Below, in pieces: positions 44,192-53,401 of a stretch of DNA of 64,000 nt. How positions within the stretch are numbered: the first letter of the stretch is position 1; each line of letters opens with the position of its first letter. Origin of the DNA: Anderseniella sp. (GTDB lineage: Bacteria; Pseudomonadota; Alphaproteobacteria; Rhizobiales; Aestuariivirgaceae); NCBI GenBank assembly GCA_028289645.1, contig JANQOK010000008.1, positions 248,001 through 312,000 on the forward strand, read 5' to 3'. Position numbers and translations under genes: made by a program. A model generated the notes under the pieces. The model was given only the letters and a program-made list of their open reading frames with translations. It had not been told where the DNA came from and ran no database searches.

Positions 44192-45304
44192 TCAGCCTGA
44201 GGTGGAGAAGCCGATTTCAATGCGTACGCCACGCTCACCCACGGCGGCCGCGGAGACATCGATCTCGCACACCCGCAACAGCATGGCGGCCAGCGCCAGC
44301 CCGTAACCGCTGGCATTGCCGGTCAGGCTGATTTCTTTCACCGGCTCGCCGCTGTGGATACTCTCAAGAATGGAAGCCACGTCGGTTCTGCCAACCTCAA
44401 ACTCCACAAATAGAATCAATCTGTTGGGCACTGCAGTTCGCCCTGTCAACTTCAACTGGCTGCCAGATCCGCCGAGCACTGCTGATGTACGCAACAAGCT
44501 GGCAATGGCACGCTTGGCAAGGCGAGCATCCATACGGACGCTGGATGTTCCGACAACCTCCAGCATGGCAGCTGCGTCCAGTTCCACCGCCTCTGCAGCG
44601 AGAACAGACTGGATCTCGTCAATGGCTCCGGTCATCAGCGTGCGCAGTTCGCGAACTTCAATCTCGACCGGCTGTTCGTTTCGCTGCAATCGGATGATTT
44701 CCATCATCTCATTCATGTTCAGCAGCAGGGCTTTCGCCGACTCACGGATGAAGCCGAGATACGAAGTGCGTGTTCTGGCGTCAATTTCCACGCCTTCATT
44801 TCCGGCCAGAATGTCCACATAACCGAGGATTACATTGAGTGGAGTGCGAAAGTGATGTGCAACCTGGGACACGAACGTCGTTCTGGCCTGCTCCATCGCC
44901 TCCTTCTGGGTAAGGACTGCCTGCATCTCCTGTTCATCATGCTGTCGCGAGGTCACATCGTTCATCAGGATCAACGTGCCGCCCAACTGGTCCTGAAGAT
45001 CGATGTAGGTCAGTTCAAATGTGCAGCCGGTCAGCCCTGAAGCTTGTGTAGGACGCTCACGCAACTTGGGAGAGATATCGAATAGGGACAGGACGATCAG
45101 TTCTTCGCGCTTGCGGCTGATAAACTCCAGTTTCAGCAGGCCGGCCCGGCGCATCATGTCGTAGAACACACTGTTGCTGGTGATCACGCTTCCGTCAGTG
45201 CGAACAGACGCGACACCGCACGCCACATTGTTCAATGTGGCCTGCAGAAGTTCAGCGTCCGAGGATGCAACAGCCGCTTGTTTTTGACCTGCAGTCAGCG
45301 CCAC
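44192..45304 (-). CDS. PAS-containing sensor histidine kinase, degenerate ATPase domain
   Basis: A 370-residue cytosolic protein without membrane helices. A PAS-like domain (about residues 15-120) ends in LGGTLILMNDVTSRQ. The HisKA dimerisation helix follows with the phospho-acceptor His150 in QVAHHFRTPLNVILGYVDIL. The C-terminal ATPase region keeps only a G-box-like ASGYGLALAAMLLRVC. I could not find a proper N-box (asparagines replaced in AIASLLRTSAVLG) or DxGxG. It may be a pseudokinase or work through a partner. No response regulator is adjacent; nadE is divergent. Confidence 0.78.
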   Translation of the reverse strand: MALTAGQKQAAVASSDAELLQATLNNVACGVASVRTDGSVITSNSVFYDMMRRAGLLKLEFISRKREELIVLSLFDISPKLRERPTQASGLTGCTFELTYIDLQDQLGGTLILMNDVTSRQHDEQEMQAVLTQKEAMEQARTTFVSQVAHHFRTPLNVILGYVDILAGNEGVEIDARTRTSYLGFIRESAKALLLNMNEMMEIIRLQRNEQPVEIEVRELRTLMTGAIDEIQSVLAAEAVELDAAAMLEVVGTSSVRMDARLAKRAIASLLRTSAVLGGSGSQLKLTGRTAVPNRLILFVEFEVGRTDVASILESIHSGEPVKEISLTGNASGYGLALAAMLLRVCEIDVSAAAVGERGVRIEIGFSTSG

Positions 45305-45468
45305 AAGACGAGCCTCCCCACCGGGATCGTTCCTTCAACCTTCGAAACAGACGTGCCCGCCCCGCAAATGCCCACTGTCCCGACAGGGTTATACTGTTCC
45401 GTGGGATTTTACCCCGGAATTCTAAAGCAATCATTGATGGCGGGCCGCGATGCGTCTAATAGACCTGC

Positions 45469-47130
45469 ATGGCCGATAATCTCAAAATCATGCTGGCTCA
45501 GCTGAACCCTACGGTTGGCGCGGTTGAAGCCAATGCGGAGAGCGCGCGCGCAACCCATGCCAAGGCGGTGCAAGCAGGCGCTGATCTGCTGGTGTTTACG
45601 GAACTGTTCATTTCCGGCTACCCACCGGAAGACCTGGTGCTGAAACCTGCCTTCGTCGAGACCTGCCAGAAGGCAGTGGAGGATCTGGCTGACCTGACCG
45701 CAGACGGTGCGCCGGCCATGCTGATAACATCGCCGTGGGCCGACAACGGCAAGCTTTACAATGCGGCAATCCTTCTGGAAGACGGCAAGGTGGATGCAAT
45801 ACGGTTCAAGCACGACCTGCCCAACTATGGCGTGTTCGATGAAAAGCGGGTGTTTGACGCAGGCCCCGCCCCGGGTCCTGTCAATTTCCGCGGCGTGCGC
45901 ATAGGGGTACCGATTTGCGAAGACATCTGGACGGAAGAAACCTGCGAAACGCTTGAGGAAACCGGCGCAGAACTGCTGATAGTGCCGAACGGGTCTCCGT
46001 TTGAGCGCGACAAGCAGGATGTCCGGCTCAACCTGGTGGTAGCGCGGGTCACCGAAACCAGCCTGCCGATGATCTATGTCAACCAGGTGGGAGGTCAGGA
46101 TGAGCTGGTGTTCGACGGCGCCTCATTTGTCCTCAATGCTGACCGCGAACTGGCCTGCCAGATGCCGGAGTTCGAAGAAGCGACATTGCTGACGGAATGG
46201 TCGCGCGGACCCGACGGCTGGGTGTGTGCCAGGACTGACACTGCCCGACAGCTGCTGGGTTACGAAGAGATCTGGCATGCCTGCGTGCTGGGCACGCGTG
46301 ACTATGTACGCAAGAACCGGTTTGAAGGTGTCGTGCTTGGATTGTCCGGCGGCATAGACTCCGCTGTGGTTGCGGCCATGGCGGTCGACGCGCTGGGGCC
46401 GGACAAGGTGCACTGCGTCATGCTGCCTTATGAATACACGTCCTCTGACAGTCTCGAAGATGCGGAAGCCTGCGCAATGGCTCTGGGGGTCAGATACGAC
46501 GTGGTGCCGATTTCCGAGCCAATGGCTGGCTTTTTGAACTCACTGGCACCCATGTTCGAAGGTACAACAGAGGGGGTCACCGAAGAGAACATTCAATCGC
46601 GCACCAGAGGGGCCATCCTGATGGCGATCTCCAACAAGTTCGGGTCGATGGTGCTGACCACCGGCAACAAATCGGAAATGTCGGTAGGTTACGCCACACT
46701 CTATGGCGACATGAACGGAGGTTTCAACCCGATCAAGGACGTCTACAAATCAGACGTGTACGCGCTGGCAAGCTGGCGCAACCAGTCTGATGGCAGTGGT
46801 CTGAAGGGCCCTGCCACCCGCGTCATCCCGGAACGCATCATCACCAAGGCACCGTCCGCCGAACTCAGGCCGGACCAGACCGATCAGGACTCACTGCCGG
46901 AATATGATGTGCTGGATGACATTCTCGACGGCCTGGTGGAGCATGAGACGTCGCTTGCCGACCTGGTTGCGAAGGGACATGACCCGGCGGTGGTCGAGCG
47001 CATTCAGCACCTTCTCTACATTGCGGAGTATAAACGCCGGCAAGCCGCGCCGGGTGTCAAGATTACCCGCCGGGCCTTCGGCAAGGAGCGCCGCTACCCG
47101 ATTACCAACGGCTTCCGGGACAAGGCGTGA
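45469..47130 (+). CDS. nadE: Glutamine-dependent NAD+ synthetase
   Basis: It amidates nicotinic acid adenine dinucleotide to NAD+ using glutamine. The 553-residue protein joins a nitrilase-type glutaminase domain to a synthetase domain. The Glu-Lys-Cys triad is Glu45 (FTELFISGY), Lys114 (RFKHDLPNYGVFDE) and Cys150 (VPICEDIW). The ATP-pyrophosphatase loop SGGIDS is at residues 293-298, and TTGNKSEMSVGYATLYGDM is the NaAD-binding region. It starts at 45469 and runs into gltX with 3 bp between them. Confidence 0.96.
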   Translation: MADNLKIMLAQLNPTVGAVEANAESARATHAKAVQAGADLLVFTELFISGYPPEDLVLKPAFVETCQKAVEDLADLTADGAPAMLITSPWADNGKLYNAAILLEDGKVDAIRFKHDLPNYGVFDEKRVFDAGPAPGPVNFRGVRIGVPICEDIWTEETCETLEETGAELLIVPNGSPFERDKQDVRLNLVVARVTETSLPMIYVNQVGGQDELVFDGASFVLNADRELACQMPEFEEATLLTEWSRGPDGWVCARTDTARQLLGYEEIWHACVLGTRDYVRKNRFEGVVLGLSGGIDSAVVAAMAVDALGPDKVHCVMLPYEYTSSDSLEDAEACAMALGVRYDVVPISEPMAGFLNSLAPMFEGTTEGVTEENIQSRTRGAILMAISNKFGSMVLTTGNKSEMSVGYATLYGDMNGGFNPIKDVYKSDVYALASWRNQSDGSGLKGPATRVIPERIITKAPSAELRPDQTDQDSLPEYDVLDDILDGLVEHETSLADLVAKGHDPAVVERIQHLLYIAEYKRRQAAPGVKITRRAFGKERRYPITNGFRDKA

Positions 47131-47133
47131 CAG

Positions 47134-48462
47134 ATGACCACCACGGTACGCTTCGCACCCTCTCCCACCGGCCGCATTCATATCGGCAATGCCCGCACCG
47201 CCATCTTGAACTGGCTGTTTGCACGCAAGTCAGACGGCCGTTTCATACTGCGGTTCGACGACACGGATCTTGAACGTTCCACGAAAGCGTTTGCGGATGG
47301 AATAACGGCCGACCTCGACTGGCTAGGCCTGACACCGGATGAGGTGTTCCGGCAGTCGGAACGCTTTGCACTGTATGACGCCGCAGCGGAGAAGTTGAAG
47401 CAAGACGGCCGGCTTTATGCCTGTTATGAAACCGCTGAGGAACTTGACTACAAGCGCAAGCGCCAACTGGCGCGGCACCAGCCGCCGATCTACGACCGCA
47501 CCGGACTGAACCTGAGCGATGACGAGCGCGCCAAACTGGTCGCAGACGGCCGCACGCCGCACTGGCGGTTCAAGCTGGACCAGCGTGACATTCATTGGAA
47601 CGACCTTGTGCGTGGTGACGTGCACATCGATACCTCTTCACTGTCCGACCCGGTGCTGATCCGCGAGGACGGCAGCTACCTGTATACGCTTCCATCGGTG
47701 GTGGATGACATCGACATGGGGATGACCCACATTATCCGGGGAGAAGATCACACCACCAACGCCGCCGTGCAGGTGGAGATTTTTGAAGCGCTTGGTGCTG
47801 AAGCACCAGCGTTTGCCCATCATTCGCTCCTGGTGGGTTCAGATGGCAAGGGCCTGTCAAAACGGCTTGGCTCGCTGTCGATTGCAGCCATGCGCGAGGA
47901 CGGACTGGAAGCCATGGCGGTGGTCAGCCACGGCGCCCTGATCGGCACTTCGGAAGCCATTGAACCACATACGAGAATGGACACCTTGCTGGAGGCGTTC
48001 GACCTGTCGAAGCTGTCGCGCGCACCGGGCCGGTTCGACATGACTGAGCTTGAGAACCTCAATGCGCGCATTGTGCATCAGCTGTCGTATGATGACGTTC
48101 GCGAGCGCCTGGCGAGAATCGGCGCAGATGGCGGCGAAGCCTTCTGGCAAGCCGTGCACGGCAATCTTGCCAGGCTCGATGAGGCTGCGGAATGGCACCG
48201 GATCATCTACGGCGACATGACCGGCGAAATCGCGGATGACGATCGTGACTTTATCTCGCAGGCCGCCACCTTGCTGCCGGATGACCCCTGGGACGATAGC
48301 ACCTGGAAAACCTGGACAGATGCCGTCAAGCAGGCCAGCGGGCGGAAGGGGAAAAACCTGTTCATGCCGCTGCGCCTGGCACTGACCGGCAGGTCGCACG
48401 GGCCTGAGCTGGCCGCCCTCCTGCCTCTCATAGGACGCGACCGGGTGCTGGCACGGCTGTAG
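47134..48462 (+). CDS. gltX: Glutamate--tRNA ligase
   Basis: Class I synthetase charging tRNA-Glu (and tRNA-Gln where GatCAB is used). The 442-residue protein has the ATP-site motif [12 protein letters not shown], where HIGN (residues 16-19) replaces HIGH, and KGLSKRLG at 239-246 in place of the more common KLSKR. Both variants are seen in the second, shorter GluRS lineage of alphaproteobacteria. The anticodon-binding C-terminal domain is short and ends at residue 442. A second gltX elsewhere in the genome would be expected. Confidence 0.94.
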   Translation: MTTTVRFAPSPTGRIHIGNARTAILNWLFARKSDGRFILRFDDTDLERSTKAFADGITADLDWLGLTPDEVFRQSERFALYDAAAEKLKQDGRLYACYETAEELDYKRKRQLARHQPPIYDRTGLNLSDDERAKLVADGRTPHWRFKLDQRDIHWNDLVRGDVHIDTSSLSDPVLIREDGSYLYTLPSVVDDIDMGMTHIIRGEDHTTNAAVQVEIFEALGAEAPAFAHHSLLVGSDGKGLSKRLGSLSIAAMREDGLEAMAVVSHGALIGTSEAIEPHTRMDTLLEAFDLSKLSRAPGRFDMTELENLNARIVHQLSYDDVRERLARIGADGGEAFWQAVHGNLARLDEAAEWHRIIYGDMTGEIADDDRDFISQAATLLPDDPWDDSTWKTWTDAVKQASGRKGKNLFMPLRLALTGRSHGPELAALLPLIGRDRVLARL

Positions 48463-48493
48463 CCGGTGTATCTTGGCCCGCACCGACAGCGCC

Positions 48494-48515
48494 CACCAAC
48501 ATGTCAGTGTTGGTG
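48494..48515. terminator. Bidirectional hairpin between convergent gltX and lipoprotein gene
   Basis: CACCAACA and TGTTGGTG form a perfect 8 bp stem with a 6-base loop, centred between the 3' ends of gltX and the coiled-coil lipoprotein gene. There is no strong T-run on either side, so it may be a barrier aided by Rho. Confidence 0.5.
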
Positions 48516-48566
48516 ATCGTGTTCGCTATTGCCAGGCAGGGCGTCCGACGGCTCCGAGCTTGTCGA

Positions 48567-49538
48567 TCAACGGCTGCTGCATTCGTCGACTGAAGCAGGC
48601 GTACTGTTGGCAGATGCGGCAGTAGCCTCGGCTTTGGAAACTTGCTGTTTTGCCAGAGCCAGTTCATCGCGCAGTGTCTTGACTTCTTTTTCGGTCGCTT
48701 GTTGCAGGTCGGTGCGTTCCTTGACAGCCGCGTCAATCTTGGCGAGCGACGCCTGCAGCTGATTGTTCAGTTTGTCACGTTCGCCGTGAGATTCCTCAAG
48801 CTCCTTCACCAGTTGTTCCGCGCGCTGCTGCGCGCGCTCACAACTCAGTTGCAGGCTGTTTTTCTCACTTACGACAGTCTTTACCAGTGCGTCGCGTTCC
48901 TTGCTGGTCTTGTCGAGCTTGGCCTTCAGGCTTTCGACCAGCTGCTCGGACCGTTTCAGGGCACTCCGCGCGGCTTCCGCTTCAGCCTGCGGTGCCGTGG
49001 CCTCGGACAGCCTGGTTTCCAGGTCTGCAACATCCTTGTCAGCAGCCTCGAGTTCGGCGCGATACTTCTTGGCAGCCTGCTTAGCGGCAAGCAGTTCCTG
49101 CTCCCTGGCTTTGAGACGTTCCGCCAGCTGTTCGGATTGCGCAGTGCCCTGCCCGTCATCAGGGTTGACCTGTTGCACCGACGCTTTGGCGAGCCTGGCC
49201 TCCAGTTCGGCAATATTGCTGTCAGCAGCAGCGACTTGCGCGCGGTACTTCTTCACGGCACGTCTTGCGGCGCGAAGCTTCCTGTCCTTGGCTTTATTGG
49301 CCTTCAGCGCGACTGACAGTCTTCGAGCAGCAGTTTTGCGTGCCCTCTCGGCCTTCGCCAGCTTGTCTCGTTCAACTTCCAGACGCTCTGCATGGCTGCT
49401 ACCGGCAAACAAACCGTCCTGTGGTGACCCCGAACAACCGGACAGGGTTAAAGCGGCAGCGCACAGCACCCCCGCCCCGATAAGAAATGCGCCACGCTGA
49501 CTGCGGCTGATTGATAGTCCCAGATTTCGATCTGACAT
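48567..49538 (-). CDS. Coiled-coil lipoprotein
   Basis: A 323-residue protein from the ATG at 49538 (MSDRNLGLSISRSQRGAFLIGAG). The lipobox LTLSGC follows a hydrophobic stretch, so the mature protein is lipid-anchored in the envelope. Almost all the rest is charged heptad sequence rich in Ala, Glu, Lys and Leu. Two segments are near-duplicates: KYRAQVAAADSNIAELEARL and KYRAELEAADKDVADLETRL, about 80 residues apart. It has no catalytic domain. It may be a structural or spacer protein; similarity to other coiled coils is not informative. The C-terminus (ASVDECSSR) has a single Cys. Confidence 0.75.
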   Translation of the reverse strand: MSDRNLGLSISRSQRGAFLIGAGVLCAAALTLSGCSGSPQDGLFAGSSHAERLEVERDKLAKAERARKTAARRLSVALKANKAKDRKLRAARRAVKKYRAQVAAADSNIAELEARLAKASVQQVNPDDGQGTAQSEQLAERLKAREQELLAAKQAAKKYRAELEAADKDVADLETRLSEATAPQAEAEAARSALKRSEQLVESLKAKLDKTSKERDALVKTVVSEKNSLQLSCERAQQRAEQLVKELEESHGERDKLNNQLQASLAKIDAAVKERTDLQQATEKEVKTLRDELALAKQQVSKAEATAASANSTPASVDECSSR

Positions 49539-49729
49539 GATCGCAATGTTCCCACTTCTCAAACGCCGTCGTTTGGTCAGCAAATTCTGAACGGATTTGC
49601 TAAATTCTTAACGAGTTTGCCCCAACGTCAGTAAATGCGGGGTTCAGGAACACGGTTAAAAATTGCTTGACGAGAAGGCCGGAACGTTCAGCTCAAAACC
49701 AGCTTGCACTGCCGGCTGAAATAGCAGCT

Positions 49730-50629
49730 TCAGCTCCTCAGTTTTGGCAGGATCAGCACGGTGAATATCGACGAACATACCAGCACGAGCGCCGCGATCT
49801 CGCGCCAGCCTACCGGTTCACCGAGCAGCAGCAGGCTGGAGAAAACACCGACGACCGGAACCGCCAACACGCCGATAGCGGCGTAGACGGCAGGAAACAT
49901 GTTGACGATCTTGAAGTAGGCCCACTGGCAAAACACCATTGGGAAAACAAGCACATAGGCGAATGCGAAAAACGCCGGTGCGCTTAAGCCGGCCAGGTCC
50001 GGCAGTGGTTCAAGCATCAGCGCGCCGACAACTACCGGTATCGCGGCCAGCAGCAATTGCCAGCCCACAACCGAGGCAACGGGGGTCTGCCAGTCAAACC
50101 GCTTGAACAGAACCGTCCCGAGCCCCCACGACACCGCAGCACCCAACATGAGCAGTGACCCAACGGGGGCCGAGCCCAAAACCGTCATGTCATGGCCGAT
50201 CAAGATTGCAAGCCCGGCCATGCCCATGCCCAGACCGGCTAACACAGCCAATGACACTCGTTCCCGCAAGACCGGGATAGCAAACAAGGCGGCCCACACC
50301 GGCATGGTGAAGGCGATGATGGAGGCCCTGCCAGCCGCAACCAGCGCCAGCCCGAGGGCGGAAAACAAATGCCAGCCGACCATGTTGAAAACACTGCACA
50401 GCAGCAGCGGTTTCAGATCGCTCGCCGGGACCCGCACCCGGTTGCCCGACAGGCCTGATATAACAAGTAAGGCAGCACCGCCCGAAGCCAGGCAGATCGT
50501 CCGGAACCACCAGGGACTGAGTTCGCCGAGCACGATCTTCATGGTCGGCCAATTGACACCCCAGAACAGCGTTACCGCCGCCAGCAGCGCAAACCCGGCT
50601 ATGGGCAGCCCGGCCGCCGACGGGCGCAT
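49730..50629 (-). CDS. EamA/DMT family transporter
   Basis: A 299-residue inner-membrane protein with ten helices. It begins MRPSAAGLPIAGFALLAAVTLFWGVNWPTMKIVLGELSPWWFR and contains the second-repeat features VSWGLGTVLFKR and YAAIGVLAVPVVGVFSSLLLLGEPVGW, typical of EamA. The ATG at 50629 is used because the frame upstream is inside the GST gene; the ribosome-binding site is weak, fitting translational coupling to the GST 14 bp upstream. The substrate is unknown. Confidence 0.87.
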   Translation of the reverse strand: MRPSAAGLPIAGFALLAAVTLFWGVNWPTMKIVLGELSPWWFRTICLASGGAALLVISGLSGNRVRVPASDLKPLLLCSVFNMVGWHLFSALGLALVAAGRASIIAFTMPVWAALFAIPVLRERVSLAVLAGLGMGMAGLAILIGHDMTVLGSAPVGSLLMLGAAVSWGLGTVLFKRFDWQTPVASVVGWQLLLAAIPVVVGALMLEPLPDLAGLSAPAFFAFAYVLVFPMVFCQWAYFKIVNMFPAVYAAIGVLAVPVVGVFSSLLLLGEPVGWREIAALVLVCSSIFTVLILPKLRS

Positions 50630-50642
50630 TGAGGCAGGTGCG

Positions 50643-51275
50643 TCAATCAATCTGAGGTATCTCGCGATCGGGATTTGGCACCTTAAAACCGGCCTGCACA
50701 GCAGGGCGTGCAGCGATCGCCTGGTACCAGCGCTTGACGTTGGCAAATTCATTTGGATCAACGCGCTGCCATTCAAACCGAGATGCCCAGGGCCAGATGG
50801 CCATATCGGCAATTGAATACTCGCCCGCCACATACTCTTCTTCAGCCAGCCGCCGATCAAGCACGCCCCATAATCGCTGGGACTCGGCGGCATATCGGGC
50901 CTCGGCATATTCGGACTTGCCGGGGTTGAAATGCAGGAAGTGGTGCGCCTGGCCCAGCATCGGGCCAAAGCCACCCATCTGCCACATCAGCCATTCCATG
51001 GCCTGCCAGTGGCGAGGGCCCTCGGGCGCGAGAAACTTGCCGGTCTTCCGGGCCAGGTACAACAAGATGGCGCCGGACTCAAAAACCGTCTGGCCGTTGT
51101 CATTGTCCCGGATTGCCGGGATCTTGTTGTTTGGTGAAATCTTCAGAAAGTCCGGCTGGAACTGTTCATCCTTCATGATGTTGATCGGGTGGGTGGTGTA
51201 CTCCAGCCCGAATTCCTCCAGCGCGATGGACGCCTTGTAACCGTTGGGAGTGCTCCAGGTGTAAAGATCAATCAT
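50643..51275 (-). CDS. Glutathione S-transferase, YfcG-like (nu class)
   Basis: A 210-residue protein starting at the ATG at 51275 with AAGGAG upstream. The thioredoxin-like N-terminal domain reads MIDLYTWSTPNGYKASIALEEFGLEYTTHPINI; the TPNG stretch is where YfcG-type proteins bind glutathione through a Thr/Asn rather than a Ser or Cys. SPNNKIPAI and ESGAILLYLARKTG follow, then the all-helical C-terminal domain. Related enzymes are disulfide-bond reductases acting on glutathionyl substrates. It is followed by the EamA gene. Confidence 0.9.
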   Translation of the reverse strand: MIDLYTWSTPNGYKASIALEEFGLEYTTHPINIMKDEQFQPDFLKISPNNKIPAIRDNDNGQTVFESGAILLYLARKTGKFLAPEGPRHWQAMEWLMWQMGGFGPMLGQAHHFLHFNPGKSEYAEARYAAESQRLWGVLDRRLAEEEYVAGEYSIADMAIWPWASRFEWQRVDPNEFANVKRWYQAIAARPAVQAGFKVPNPDREIPQID

Positions 51276-51329
51276 TTTCGTCGTAGTCTCCTTGAGGGTC
51301 AAAACTGAATGGGTTGCAGAAAGGCAGGT

Positions 51330-52133
51330 TCATGTGAGCGTCAGATTGCTAGACGCTGCTTCGAGTTCGAGGATGACGTTGTAATGGGCCGGATCAGGAA
51401 ATGTAATGCCTGACAAAAGCAATTCTGCGCGAGCGTCACTGAGCCCCGGATCCGCCATTGCTTCCCGCAACGCCGTGCGCAGCCGTTCCATCTGTTCGGC
51501 AGTTGCCGTCAACGAGGTAATGTAGGGCAGCCCGGGAACCTTGGGGCTCCGTCCCAACACCCTGACACGCGATACCACGTCCGGCTCAATTCTCGACAAC
51601 AGCGCAAATGTAACGGCGTCGATGCAGGCCACATCAGCCTCACCGTCGGCGACTGCGCGCAGCGAGCGCCGATGTCCACCTGACCGCAACAGTGATCTGA
51701 AAAACGGATCGGCATGCGCATCCTGCTGCGCCGCCGCGGCACGCAGGGCCAGCAGACCCGACATGCTGTCGTCGGTGTTGTAAACCGCACGCGAACTCCT
51801 GCAGTCTGCCAGCGAATACAGATTGGACGCTGCCGGTACTATGATCATGGATGAATAGAACCCGTCCGGATCGCAGCCCGCGCAGGCATAAACCGGCAAA
51901 CCCAGCAGCTGCACCTTGCCATTCAACCGGTGTGTGAGCGGATAGCCACAGGTTTGTGAAAACAAAAGACCGGGCGAACACCAGTGCTGCTCGAGGTCGT
52001 CCGGCGCTGTACAAACGTCAGGAACGTCGGCAATCCCTGCGCGCTGCATATGCCGCGCAATGCCTGCCCACCAGGCGCCGGTTGCCGCTGCGAGCTCCGG
52101 CAAATCATACATGGGCAGCGAAGCGAAATTCAT
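51330..52133 (-). CDS. PhnD-like periplasmic-binding-fold protein without signal peptide
   Basis: A 267-residue protein from the ATG at 52133 (MNFASLPMYDLPELAAATGAWW). It resembles phosphate/phosphonate-binding (PhnD) domain proteins: DDLEQHWCSPGLLFSQTCGYPLTHRL, then SADCRSS-like LADCRSSRAVYN and DGEADVACIDAVTFALL. There is no signal peptide or lipobox, so it should be cytosolic. It has several Cys residues in the first half. It may be a sensor or enzyme rather than a transporter receptor. It is divergent from the ABC importer genes. Confidence 0.72.
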   Translation of the reverse strand: MNFASLPMYDLPELAAATGAWWAGIARHMQRAGIADVPDVCTAPDDLEQHWCSPGLLFSQTCGYPLTHRLNGKVQLLGLPVYACAGCDPDGFYSSMIIVPAASNLYSLADCRSSRAVYNTDDSMSGLLALRAAAAQQDAHADPFFRSLLRSGGHRRSLRAVADGEADVACIDAVTFALLSRIEPDVVSRVRVLGRSPKVPGLPYITSLTATAEQMERLRTALREAMADPGLSDARAELLLSGITFPDPAHYNVILELEAASSNLTLT

Positions 52134-52447
52134 GGGCAGACGCCGATTCTCACTGACAGGAAGCCAAGAGGAGTGCCAAGTTCTAACAGCTATTTGACAA
52201 TCCCACAAAGCGCACGGACCGATTTCCCCGTCCATGGTAAAAGGGACGCGGAATGACTTGCAGTTGATGAAATAGGCGTTAAGGTTGATAGGGGTTACGT
52301 CTCGTAATGGTCAGTGAGTGTCTCTTTACGGCAATACGGGCATGTCGGGACCGCTGTTACGCTTGGGCATAGAGTGCCGGGCAACGGCATCAGGGGAACT
52401 GAAAGCCGCCAGTTCATGGCCGCTTAACAGGGTGGGAAGACAGACAT
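52134..52447. other. Intergenic region between divergent genes, no gene found
   Basis: This 314 bp region separates the PhnD-like gene and the ABC permease gene. A -35-like TTGACA lies at 52194-52199, but I see no matching -10 at the proper distance. There is no sign of a binding-protein gene for the ABC system here. Confidence 0.35.
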
Positions 52448-53389
52448 ATGCTGCAATTGGCTGGCAAGCGGTTTGTACAGATGGCTTTGATAATGGCCAC
52501 TGTGTCACTGCTCCTATTTCTCGCATTCGAAGCAGACAAATACAGCCTGGCGGGCAAAGTACTCGGACAATATTCAACCCAGGACCAGCGTCTGCTGTGG
52601 CTCGAACAGAACGGCTATAACGCACCATTCGTGCAACGCTACTTCACCTGGGTGTTCAACGCGGCACGCGGCGATTTCGGCGAGTCGGTGCAGTTTGCGA
52701 CGCCGGTTTCCAAGCTTCTCAAGGATCATTTGCTGAACACGGCCGTCCTGGGCGGCCTGGTGTTCACCATTACCGTTTCCATAGCCCTTGTGCTTGGCGT
52801 CCTGTCGGGCATTGCCGAAGGCTCTGCCCGTGATCGCGGCATCACGGTTCTTGCGGTCATCACCACATCGATACCGGAATTTGCGTCCGCCACCATATTG
52901 GTTGCCATCTTTGTGTTCTGGCTCGACCTGCTGCCGGGGACATCGCCGTTCAGCAACGGGCTCAACTGGGCCGATGCCAACCAGCTTGTGCTGCCGGTGA
53001 TGGTGCTGGTCATATACAATTTTGGCTACTACACGCGCATGACCAGGGCGTCGATGGCAGAGGTGATGACGTCACAATACGTGCGAACCGCCATCCTGAA
53101 AGGCCTGCCCTACAAGCGTGTCATCCTGCGGCACGGATTGCGAAATGCGCTGATTGCACCATTTACCGTGATGATCCTGCAACTCAATTACCTGCTGTCA
53201 GGCGTCATCGTGACGGAGGTGTTCTTCTCCTACAAAGGCTTCGGCAAGCTGCTCTACGAGGCGGCCCTGTTTGGCGACATCTTCGTCATCGAGGCGTGCG
53301 CCATGGTGGCGGTGTTCATCGCGGTGTTTTCGCAGTTCGTTTCCGATATCGGGTACACGCTGCTTAATCCACGCATCCGGTTCAGCTGA
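52448..53389 (+). CDS. Peptide/opine ABC transporter permease, DppB-like
   Basis: A 313-residue inner-membrane subunit with six helices. The EAA loop contacting the ATPase is YVRTAILKGLPYKRVILRHGLRNALIAPFTV. The helix-1 region and the first periplasmic segment (LGLDKP-like FGESVQFATPVSKLL) follow the DppB/OppB pattern. The start at 52448 is preceded by GGGAAGAC. It is 12 bp from the DppC-like gene. In typical operons a substrate-binding gene precedes this subunit; here none does. Confidence 0.9.
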   Translation: MLQLAGKRFVQMALIMATVSLLLFLAFEADKYSLAGKVLGQYSTQDQRLLWLEQNGYNAPFVQRYFTWVFNAARGDFGESVQFATPVSKLLKDHLLNTAVLGGLVFTITVSIALVLGVLSGIAEGSARDRGITVLAVITTSIPEFASATILVAIFVFWLDLLPGTSPFSNGLNWADANQLVLPVMVLVIYNFGYYTRMTRASMAEVMTSQYVRTAILKGLPYKRVILRHGLRNALIAPFTVMILQLNYLLSGVIVTEVFFSYKGFGKLLYEAALFGDIFVIEACAMVAVFIAVFSQFVSDIGYTLLNPRIRFS

Positions 53390-53401
53390 GGAAACAGAGC
53401 C

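Noticed and set aside
50630-50974. 115-residue upstream extension of the second EamA transporter
   Set aside because: It lies within the GST coding region in another frame; the ATG at 50629 starts directly at the first membrane helix.
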